A DNA stretch of 18,444 bases from Streptomyces novaecaesareae. GTDB lineage: Bacteria; Actinomycetota; Actinomycetes; Streptomycetales; Streptomycetaceae. Positions 1 through 5,612 of the stretch are shown in pieces; the stretch's first letter is position 1; each line of letters starts with the position of its first letter. The translations under genes were made by a program, and so were the position numbers. The notes under the pieces are model-generated. The model saw only the letters and a program-made list of their open reading frames with translations, did no database searches and was not told where the DNA came from. The DNA lies in contig NZ_JNWQ01000111.1 in the NCBI RefSeq assembly GCF_000716875.1, positions 1-18,444 on the forward strand. The letters run 5' to 3'.

Positions 1-35
1 TGTCTCGTGGGCTCGGAGATGTGTATAAGAGACAG
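1..35 (+). other. Nextera/Tn5 sequencing adapter (artefact)
   Basis: Positions 17-35 are the 19-bp Tn5 mosaic end AGATGTGTATAAGAGACAG, and positions 2-16 are the Nextera read-2 overhang that precedes it. This is library adapter left in the assembly. Genuine genomic sequence begins at 36. It is not an IS50/Tn5 insertion: no transposon body follows, and the overhang is synthetic. Confidence 0.98.
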
Positions 36-99
36 GCCGTGGGGCGTCGTGGGGTGGCCGGCGGACGAGTTTCCGGCGTTTCCGCAGGTCAAAAATGTG

Positions 100-128
100 T
101 TGGCGGGGGCGGGCCGCTCCGCTAGCGT
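100..128 (+). promoter_or_regulatory. Probable housekeeping promoter of the rsgA leader
   Basis: TTGGCG (100-105) and TAGCGT (123-128) are separated by 17 bp. This fits the streptomycete HrdB-type pattern (TTGACN, 17-18 bp, TAGNNT). It would start transcription near 135, giving a leader of about 185 nt before rsgA. The call rests on motif match alone. Confidence 0.55.
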
Positions 129-163
129 GTGACGCGTCCGGTTCGGGGGCCATTGGGCCGCCC

Positions 164-310
164 GAGGAGTAGAGAGCAGGAGGTGAATCCCGTGGTCGTT
201 GTCGCCCCGATAGCTGCCCAGGGCAGCACTCGCGTTCACCTCCTTTTCCCGGCCGCCGGCTGAGCCCTTCGCGCCAGCCGTAGCCCGCCGGGACATCTCC
301 TCCCGAAGGG
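164..310 (+). promoter_or_regulatory. Structured rsgA leader with SD / anti-SD hairpin
   Basis: AGGAGGTGAA (178-187), the Shine-Dalgarno of a short leader ORF, is a perfect 10-bp reverse complement of TTCACCTCCT (235-244). The segment 236-246 also equals 11 nt of the 16S rRNA anti-SD tail. The loop carries its own hairpin, GCTGCCC/GGGCAGC (213-219/221-227). Downstream, CCCGGC/GCCGGG (248-253/287-292) encloses CGGCTG/CAGCCG (257-262/275-280), spanning the leader-ORF stop. A second purine/pyrimidine pair, GAGGAG (164-169) and CTCCTC (297-302), could compete. Alternative pairings of this kind are typical of attenuators; a regulatory function is inferred. Confidence 0.5.
192..263 (+). CDS. Leader peptide ORF upstream of rsgA (23 aa)
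   Basis: A GTG start at 192 lies 8 nt after a full GGAGG Shine-Dalgarno (179-183), and the frame stops at TGA 261-263, 55 nt before the rsgA start. The peptide is hydrophobic (four Val at the start, RVHLLFPAAG at the end). Its His-Leu-Leu codons are exactly the anti-SD segment that can mask its own ribosome-binding site. It has the best ribosome-binding site in the region, better than that of rsgA. I recognise no known leader peptide. A role in translation-coupled attenuation of rsgA is an inference from position and structure; the ORF could also be fortuitous. Confidence 0.4.
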   Translation: MVVVAPIAAQGSTRVHLLFPAAG

Positions 311-318
311 CCACTGCG

Positions 319-1452
319 TTGTCCAACGCTGCCTCCGTTCCGTTCTTCTCCTCTTCCCTTTCTTCTGATGTCTCCGCTGACGGCTCCACGCTGGCCGGGT
401 ACGGCTGGACGGCCGAGCTCGCGGAGCTGTTCGCCCCGTTCGGTGAGGCCGGGCTGCTCCCGGCCCGGATCGTCCGGGTCGACCGCGGCCAGTGCGACGC
501 CGTGATCGCCGACCCGGAGACGGGCGAGCCGCGCACCGTGCGGTTCGACACCCGGCCGGTGGGCGACGCCGACATGATCAACTGCCCGTGCACGGGCGAC
601 TGGGCGGCCGTGGACCTCCACGCCCAGCCGATGGCCGCCGTCGCCGCGCTGCTGCCCCGTTCCACCGCGATCATCCGCAAGGTGGCCGGCAAGCGCTCCG
701 ACGGCCAGGTGCTGGCCGCCAACGTCGACACCGTGCTGATCGCCTCCTCCCTGGCGGCCGATCCCGACCTCGGCCGGATCGAGCGCTTCCTCGCCCTGGC
801 CTGGGAGTCCGGCGCCGAACCCCTGGTCGTCCTCACCAAGGCCGACTTGGTGGACGACGCCGACTTCATCCGGGCCGACGTCGAGGCGGTCGCGCCCGGC
901 GTCACGGTGCTCGCCGTGAGCGCCGAGACGGGCGAAGGCATGGACGTGCTCCGTGCCTGCACCCCCGGCACCACCGCGGTGATCGGCCAGTCCGGCGTCG
1001 GCAAGTCCACGCTCACCAACGCGCTGGCCGGCGCCGTGGTGATGACGGTCCAGGAGGCCCGCGCGGTCGACCAGAAGGGCCGCCACACCACGACCACCCG
1101 CGAGCTGATCCCCCTGCCCGGCGGGGGCGTGCTGATCGACACCCCCGGTCTGCGTGAGGTCGGCCTCTACGGTGGCGAGGGCGTGGACATGGCCTTCGCC
1201 GACATAGCCGAGCTGGCCGAGGAGTGCCGCTTCCACGACTGCGGCCACCACACCGAGCCCGGCTGCGCGGTGCAGGCGGCGCTGGCCGACGGCACCCTGC
1301 CGCAGCGCCGGATGGAGAGCTACCTCAAGCTCCAGCGCGAGAACGACTGGATCGCCTCGCGTACGGACGCCCGGGTGGCCAAGGCCCGGCTGCAGAAGTG
1401 GAAGGCGATCACCAAGTCGATGCGTGCCGCGGGAGGTCCGGTGAAGCGCTGA
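319..1452 (+). CDS. rsgA: Ribosome small-subunit-dependent GTPase RsgA
   Basis: RsgA is a circularly permuted GTPase that acts in late 30S subunit maturation. The G motifs appear in permuted order in the 377-residue product: G4 TKAD (173-176), G5 SAETG (201-205), P-loop GQSGVGKST (223-231), G2 in RHTTTT (255-260), and G3 DTPG (274-277). A C-terminal zinc knuckle follows, with Cys303, Cys308, His310 and Cys316, the family pattern. The N-terminal OB-like domain spans about 45-120, and length is normal. The start is TTG at 319 with a weak GAAGGG 8 nt upstream; no other in-frame start precedes the conserved domain, so the Ser-rich first 25 residues are uncertain. It is monocistronic, converges on the ASCH gene, and sits behind a structured leader. 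In many actinobacteria an rsgA lies next to aroA; none is here, so this may be a second paralog (inference). Confidence 0.93.
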   Translation: MSNAASVPFFSSSLSSDVSADGSTLAGYGWTAELAELFAPFGEAGLLPARIVRVDRGQCDAVIADPETGEPRTVRFDTRPVGDADMINCPCTGDWAAVDLHAQPMAAVAALLPRSTAIIRKVAGKRSDGQVLAANVDTVLIASSLAADPDLGRIERFLALAWESGAEPLVVLTKADLVDDADFIRADVEAVAPGVTVLAVSAETGEGMDVLRACTPGTTAVIGQSGVGKSTLTNALAGAVVMTVQEARAVDQKGRHTTTTRELIPLPGGGVLIDTPGLREVGLYGGEGVDMAFADIAELAEECRFHDCGHHTEPGCAVQAALADGTLPQRRMESYLKLQRENDWIASRTDARVAKARLQKWKAITKSMRAAGGPVKR

Positions 1453-1466
1453 CCCCCATCGGCGTC

Positions 1467-1499
1467 GGCCGGCCGCCGCCGAGCGGCCGCCGGCCGGCC
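1467..1499. terminator. Hairpin between convergent rsgA and ASCH gene
   Basis: GGCCGGCCG (1467-1475) pairs perfectly with CGGCCGGCC (1491-1499), and the stem continues with mismatches toward the loop. It lies between the two facing stop codons and has no T-run, which is common for streptomycete terminators. It probably serves both strands. Confidence 0.6.
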
Positions 1500-1545
1500 T
1501 CCGCCGGGCAGACCAGGAACACTGGGCGGACCGGGCACACCGGGC

Positions 1546-2025
1546 TCAGCGGAGGTCGGCCAGCAGGCGGAAGCGCTGCAGGAGCAGCGGGGTGGAGTCG
1601 TCCACGGTGAAATCCGGGTCATCGAGGGCGGCGAGCATCTCCGGGCTGCGCCAGAACCGCTCGTGCGTCGCGCGCCACTGGGCCACGCTGCCGTACCCCT
1701 CGCCCTCGTCCAGGGCGTGCTGCAGGTCGACCTCGGCGAGCGGGACCACCCGGACGTCCGTGGTCTCGATCACTGCGACCCGGCGGCCGTCCGAGTCGAG
1801 GACGGCGGCCCGCTCGCCGACTTGGGGCAGGGGATCGCCCGCGTGCTCGTAGTCGGCGACCAGACCGGTGGTGCTGGTCTTGGCGCCGCTGAGGACGGCC
1901 GCGACCAGCTCGTCGCGAATCGGGCCGGGGAACGCGAACTCCTCCGGGGGCAGGGCGAGGACCTGCGGGTCGTCCGGGCCGGTGAAGGAGTGGTCGGCGG
2001 GCTGATCGCCGGGCTGCTCGCTCAT
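1546..2025 (-). CDS. ASCH domain-containing protein
   Basis: This 159-aa protein has the ASCH (ASC-1 homology) fold signature: the GAKTST motif at about 47-52 (the G-x-K-x-x-T/S turn of the putative RNA-binding/active cleft), the strand block VGERAAVLDSDGRRVAVIETTDVRVVPLAE split across 69-98, and the C-terminal segment ending in YGSVAQWRATHERFW near 111-125. Some ASCH proteins bind RNA or hydrolyse N4-acylcytidines; the substrate here is unknown. ATG 2023-2025 was chosen because the open frame upstream (to 2148) has no family similarity and would run into the opposite gene. There is no Shine-Dalgarno, but TACGCT sits 6 nt before the ATG, suggesting a leaderless transcript. It is divergent from ada. 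Confidence 0.8.
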   Translation of the reverse strand: MSEQPGDQPADHSFTGPDDPQVLALPPEEFAFPGPIRDELVAAVLSGAKTSTTGLVADYEHAGDPLPQVGERAAVLDSDGRRVAVIETTDVRVVPLAEVDLQHALDEGEGYGSVAQWRATHERFWRSPEMLAALDDPDFTVDDSTPLLLQRFRLLADLR

Positions 2026-2031
2026 GGGGCG

Positions 2032-2037
2032 AGCGTA
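2032..2037 (-). promoter_or_regulatory. -10 element (leaderless) of the ASCH gene
   Basis: Read on the minus strand, TACGCT lies 6 nt before the ATG at 2025. Transcription would start at or next to the start codon. No convincing -35 is visible. Confidence 0.4.
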
Positions 2038-2177
2038 GCCGCGGGTCGAGCGGTCGGCCCGGGAATTTCGGGCGGGTGCGGGTTCGCCGCCGGGGGAGAG
2101 GTCCCGGGGGAGGGCCTCCGACGGCGATGTCCGATTCCCGCAAGTCACCCCGCACCCGATCCCGCAGACTGGACAGC

Positions 2178-3695
2178 GTGATCGACGACGACATCCGGTA
2201 CCGAGCCGTGGACAGCCGCGACGCCCGATTCGACGGCGTCTTCTTCACGGCCGTCACCTCCACCGGCATCTACTGCCGGCCGAGCTGCCCCGCCGTGACC
2301 CCCAAGCGCGTCAACTGCGTCTTCTACCCGAGCGCCGCCGCCGCCCAGGGCGCCGGTTTCCGCGCCTGCCGCCGCTGCCGCCCCGACTCCGTGCCGGGCT
2401 CGCCCGAGTGGAACCACCGCGCCGACCTGGTCGGCCGCGCGATGCGCCTGATCGGCGACGGCGTGGTGGACCGTGAGGGCGTCGCGGGCCTGGCCGGCCG
2501 CCTCGGCTACAGCTCCCGCCAGCTGCAGCGCCAGCTCACCGCCGAACTCGGCGCCGGCCCGATCGCGCTGGCCCGCGCCCGCCGCGCCCAAACCGCCCGG
2601 CTCCTCCTGCAGACCACCGAGCTGTCCGTCACCGACGTCGCGTTCGCGGCCGGCTTCGCCTCCGTCCGCCAGTTCAACGACACCGTGCGCGAGGTGTACG
2701 ACCGCACCCCCAGCGGCCTGCGCGCCGAGGTGGCCGCCGGCCGTCGCACCGCGACCCCGGCCGGCGGCCTCACCCTGCGCCTCGCCTACCGCGGCCCGCT
2801 GGACAGCGACCACCTGATCGACTTCCTCGCGCTGCGCGCCGTCCCCGGCGTGGAAGAGGTCGTCCCCGGCGCGCGCCCGGGCGTCCGCACCTACCGGCGC
2901 ACCCTCGCGCTCCCGTACGGCCACGGCATCGCCGAGGTCGACGGCCTGGCACCGGCCGAGCCACGCACCCGCGGCTGGCTGGACTGCCGCCTCTTCCTCG
3001 CCGACCTGCGCGACCTGCCGACCGCCGTCCAGCGCCTGCGCATCCTCTTCGACCTGGACGCCGACCCGCTCGCCGTCGACGAGCAGCTCGGCGCCGACCC
3101 GGTGCTCGGCCCGCTGGTCCGCGAGCGCCCCGGCCTGCGCTCGCCCGGCCACGTGGACCCGCACGAACTCGCGGTCCGCGCCGTCCTCGGCCAGCAGGTC
3201 ACCGTAGGCGCCGCCCGTGCCCTGGCCGGTCGGCTCGCCGAGAAGTACGGCGCCGCGCTGCCCGAACCCAGCGGCGGCCTACGGTTGCTCTTCCCGACCG
3301 CGGCGGCGCTCGCCACCGCCGACCCGGAGGACTTCGCGATGCCCGCCGCCCGCCGCCGCGCGCTCACCGGCCTGTGCGCGGCGCTGGCGGAGGGCGCGGT
3401 CCGCCTCGACAGCGGCGCCGACCGGGAGGAGGCCGCGGCCCGGCTGCTGGACCTGCCCGGCATCGGCCCCTGGACGGTCGGCTACCTGCGGATGCGAGCC
3501 CTCGCCGACCCGGACGTCTTCCTCCCGAGTGACGTGGGGGTCAAGCACGGCCTGGTCCGGCTCGGTGCCCCCGGAGACCCGAAGTCCGCCGCCCGCGCGG
3601 CCGAGGCCTGGGCGCCGTGGCGCTCCTACGCCGTCCACCGGCTGTGGGCCGGGCCCGCGATCATCAGTACCGGAACGGAGAACGCACGAGCATGA
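2178..3695 (+). CDS. ada: Ada-type methyl-phosphotriester sensor/AraC activator fused to AlkA DNA glycosylase
   Basis: This fusion protein senses and repairs alkylation damage. Numbering from GTG 2178 (505 aa): an Ada N-terminal zinc/methyl-acceptor domain with Cys33, Cys37, Cys64 and Cys67, matching the spacing of E. coli Ada Cys38/42/69/72 (Cys33 would be the acceptor); an AraC-type double helix-turn-helix at about 83-183; an AlkA N-terminal domain from about 198; and a HhH-GPD glycosylase domain with LPGIGPWTV (426-434) and catalytic Asp452 in FLPSDVGV. The GTG start was preferred because family members begin just before the YRAVxSRDARFDG block. An in-frame ATG at 2127 with GGGGGAGG 13 nt upstream is the alternative (522 aa). 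The O6-methyltransferase domain found in E. coli Ada is absent here and is encoded by the next gene, which overlaps the stop by 4 bp (ATGA). Confidence 0.93.
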   Translation: MIDDDIRYRAVDSRDARFDGVFFTAVTSTGIYCRPSCPAVTPKRVNCVFYPSAAAAQGAGFRACRRCRPDSVPGSPEWNHRADLVGRAMRLIGDGVVDREGVAGLAGRLGYSSRQLQRQLTAELGAGPIALARARRAQTARLLLQTTELSVTDVAFAAGFASVRQFNDTVREVYDRTPSGLRAEVAAGRRTATPAGGLTLRLAYRGPLDSDHLIDFLALRAVPGVEEVVPGARPGVRTYRRTLALPYGHGIAEVDGLAPAEPRTRGWLDCRLFLADLRDLPTAVQRLRILFDLDADPLAVDEQLGADPVLGPLVRERPGLRSPGHVDPHELAVRAVLGQQVTVGAARALAGRLAEKYGAALPEPSGGLRLLFPTAAALATADPEDFAMPAARRRALTGLCAALAEGAVRLDSGADREEAAARLLDLPGIGPWTVGYLRMRALADPDVFLPSDVGVKHGLVRLGAPGDPKSAARAAEAWAPWRSYAVHRLWAGPAIISTGTENARA

Positions 3696-4255
3696 GCACC
3701 ACCGTCAACACCGCCACTGCCAGCACGACGACCGTGTGCACCACGACCACCACGACCGTCTACACCACGATGGAGAGCCCCTTCGGCCGGCTGCTGCTCA
3801 GCGGCGTCCTGCCCGAGGGCGGCGGCCCGGCCGCGCTGGCCACCGTGACCGCGCCCGGCCAGAAGTACGCGCTGGCCGAACCCGCCGACGACTGGGTCCT
3901 CGATCCGGAGGCGCTCGCCGAGCCGGTCGCCCAGCTGACCGCCTACTTCGCCGGTGAGCGCACCGAGTTCGACCTTCCGCTGGCGCCGGTGGGCACCGAG
4001 TTCCGCCGCCGGATCTGGGCCGCGCTGGACGAGATCCCGTACGGCACGACCGTCACCTACGGCGAACTCGCCGAGCTGGCCGGGCAGGAGCCGCGCATGG
4101 TCCGCGCGGTCGGCGGCGCGGTGGGCGCCAACCCGCTGCTGATCGTGCGCCCCTGCCACCGGGTGCTCGGCGCCAACGGTTCGCTCACCGGCTTCGCGGC
4201 GGGCGTGGACCGCAAGCGCTGGCTGCTGGGGCTGGAGAACGGGACCCTGTTCTGA
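3692..4255 (+). CDS. ogt: Methylated-DNA--[protein]-cysteine S-methyltransferase
   Basis: This suicide enzyme transfers the alkyl group from O6-alkylguanine to its own cysteine. The 187-aa product has the active-site motif PCHR with acceptor Cys155, the wing/helix block VRAVGGAVGANP before it (138-149) and GFAAGVDRKRWLLGLE after it, all as in Ogt/MGMT. The start ATG 3692 overlaps the ada stop (ATGA) with GGAG 11 nt upstream, so translation is probably coupled. The first 26 residues are an unusual Thr-rich stretch (16 of 26 are Thr). Family homology begins near TVYTTMESPFG, so ATG 3770 is an alternative start. Together with the upstream Ada-AlkA protein it completes an adaptive-response set split over two genes. 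Confidence 0.93.
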   Translation: MSTTVNTATASTTTVCTTTTTTVYTTMESPFGRLLLSGVLPEGGGPAALATVTAPGQKYALAEPADDWVLDPEALAEPVAQLTAYFAGERTEFDLPLAPVGTEFRRRIWAALDEIPYGTTVTYGELAELAGQEPRMVRAVGGAVGANPLLIVRPCHRVLGANGSLTGFAAGVDRKRWLLGLENGTLF

Positions 4256-4290
4256 TCACCCGGCCGTTCTTCTCACCCCGCCGTTTCTGA

Positions 4291-4887
4291 TTAACCCGCC
4301 CGGTCCGCGGATCGCTCCGCGGATCGGTCCGCATCGCGCAGGTCCACCCGCCAGTTGTGGCTGCGCATGAACCGTCCGGGCGGGAACTCGAACTCCGTCT
4401 CGCCGAGCAGCGTGAACCCGGCCTTCGCGCAGACCGCGTTGGAGGCGGGGTTGTCCACCGAGGGGAAGGCGTGCAGGTACCGGTGCGCGGCCTCGCGGCG
4501 GGCGGCCGCGACCGCGGCACGGGTGGCGGCGACGGCGATGCCCCGGCCCTGGAAGCCGGGGAGCACGTTCCACCCCATCTCGTGGACGGTCTCGCCCTCC
4601 CAGGTCCGGGTGCCGTAGCCGACCGTCCCGACCGCTTCGCCCGCGACCGCCTCGCCCGCGGCCGCCTCGCCCTCCGGCAGCAGCACGATCCGGTACATGC
4701 AGCCGAGGCCGGACGGGACGAAGTCCAGGTAGCGCCCGTGCCGGACGAGCAGCTGCTCCTCGGTCTCCGGGCCGCCGACGTGCTTCTTCATCTCCGGCGT
4801 GTTGACCCGGCGCAGCAGCGCGAGGTCGGCGTCCGTCCAGGGTTCGATCCGTACCTGTGCTGTGGTGTCCGCCCGTTGTGTGATCAT
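4291..4887 (-). CDS. GNAT family N-acetyltransferase
   Basis: A 198-aa single-domain GNAT enzyme. The acetyl-CoA pyrophosphate loop QGRGIA is at 113-118 after the beta-4 strand VHEMGWNVLP, and the late motif NPASNAVCAKAGF (146-158) is typical of the RimJ/RimL-like branch. Residues 73-87 contain a short GEA repeat in the loop before beta-4, and the C-terminus is charged (DRSAERSADR). The substrate cannot be told from sequence. The start ATG 4885-4887 has no Shine-Dalgarno, but TACCGT lies 7 nt upstream, so the mRNA is probably leaderless. The gene converges on ogt with only 35 bp between stops and no clear hairpin. Confidence 0.85.
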   Translation of the reverse strand: MITQRADTTAQVRIEPWTDADLALLRRVNTPEMKKHVGGPETEEQLLVRHGRYLDFVPSGLGCMYRIVLLPEGEAAAGEAVAGEAVGTVGYGTRTWEGETVHEMGWNVLPGFQGRGIAVAATRAAVAAARREAAHRYLHAFPSVDNPASNAVCAKAGFTLLGETEFEFPPGRFMRSHNWRVDLRDADRSAERSADRAG

Positions 4888-4894
4888 GCCGGGG

Positions 4895-4900
4895 ACGGTA
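4895..4900 (-). promoter_or_regulatory. -10 element (leaderless) of the GNAT gene
   Basis: TACCGT on the minus strand is 7 nt before the ATG at 4887, placing the transcription start at the start codon. The -35 region is weak (TGGTCC at 18 bp at best). Confidence 0.4.
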
Positions 4901-4961
4901 GCGGTCGGCTCACGCCGGGGACCAGCGCTTTTCCCCCGAGGCGGCGGGACCGGCCGCCGCT

Positions 4962-5468
4962 TCAGCCCTGGTCGGCGCCGGTTCCCGTGGGGGCGAGGGC
5001 GCGGGCGAGCTGGTCCAGCGCGGGCAGTGCGTGGACGACGGCCTCGCGGGCGGCGGGGTCGAGGGTGTCGAACGCGGCGGCGATGCGGCGCTCGTGGGCG
5101 TGCTGCCATTCGTCCAGCTGGCGCCGGCCGGCCGGGGTGAGGGCGATCCGGGCGGTGCGGCGGTCGCCGGGGTCGGCCTGGCGGTCCACGAAGCCGGCGT
5201 CGAGCAGCTTGCCGACCAGCCCGCTGACGGTGTTGGGGGCGAGCCGCTGCCGGGCGGCCAGTTCGCCGACGCGCAGCGGGGCGGCGGCGAGGGTCTGGAG
5301 GAGTTCGACCTGCGCCATCGGCAGGGACTCCCACGGGTAGTCGGTGCGGATGCTGCTGCGCAGTGCGCGGCGCAGCCGGGTGACGGTGTCGGTCAGCCGC
5401 CGGGCGTGCTCGACCGCCGGATCGGGGCTTTCGGTGGCGGAGTCGGGAACGTGTGGTGACGACGGCAT
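4962..5468 (-). CDS. MarR family transcriptional regulator
   Basis: A 168-aa winged-helix regulator. The MarR DNA-binding region covers about 50-115: helix-turn-helix LRVGELAARQRLAPNTVSGL (65-84), followed by the wing DPGDRRTARIALTPAG (99-114) containing the conserved D-x-R-R. Helical dimerisation segments lie at both ends. It is divergently transcribed from the MFS exporter, 144 bp apart, with an inverted-repeat candidate between them. The usual arrangement of this kind is repression of the pump and of itself, relieved by a small ligand; the ligand is unknown. The start ATG 5466-5468 has TACGCT 7 nt upstream and no Shine-Dalgarno, so it is probably leaderless. Confidence 0.9.
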   Translation of the reverse strand: MPSSPHVPDSATESPDPAVEHARRLTDTVTRLRRALRSSIRTDYPWESLPMAQVELLQTLAAAPLRVGELAARQRLAPNTVSGLVGKLLDAGFVDRQADPGDRRTARIALTPAGRRQLDEWQHAHERRIAAAFDTLDPAAREAVVHALPALDQLARALAPTGTGADQG

Positions 5469-5475
5469 GGCGGAC

Positions 5476-5481
5476 AGCGTA
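5476..5481 (-). promoter_or_regulatory. -10 element (leaderless) of the marR-type gene
   Basis: TACGCT on the minus strand is 7 nt before the ATG at 5468. It is the same hexamer and nearly the same spacing as in front of the ASCH gene. Confidence 0.4.
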
Positions 5482-5540
5482 TCGCCTGGTACGGGCCGTT
5501 CCGGGGGCGCGGTCCGCTCCTCGGGCCGGGTGCGGACGCC

Positions 5541-5579
5541 CTACGAGACGCTACGTATCGCGATGCGATCAGCTCGTAG
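5541..5579. promoter_or_regulatory. Nested inverted repeat, candidate MarR operator
   Basis: CTACGAG (5541-5547) and CTCGTAG (5573-5579) form a perfect inverted repeat. An inner palindrome, ATCGCGAT (5557-5564), lies on almost the same axis (centres 5560 and 5560.5). It sits 34 bp before the MFS start and 72 bp before the MarR start, so an occupied site could affect both promoters. Binding by the adjacent MarR protein is inferred. Confidence 0.5.
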
Positions 5580-5600
5580 AAAGAACATGTCTGCATCCGA

Positions 5601-5606
5601 TATATT
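5601..5606 (+). promoter_or_regulatory. -10 element (leaderless) of the MFS gene
   Basis: TATATT lies 6 nt before ATG 5613, within the most AT-rich part of the region. No Shine-Dalgarno precedes the ATG, so a leaderless transcript is likely. Confidence 0.5.
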
Positions 5607-5612
5607 CGTGGC

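Noticed and set aside
1..35. Tn5/IS50 transposon end
   Set aside because: The mosaic end is joined to the synthetic Nextera overhang and no transposase gene follows; the same end closes the contig.
2076..2177. Longer N-terminus for Ada from 2076
   Set aside because: Residues are Arg/Gly/Pro-rich without similarity; family members start close to the YRAV block.
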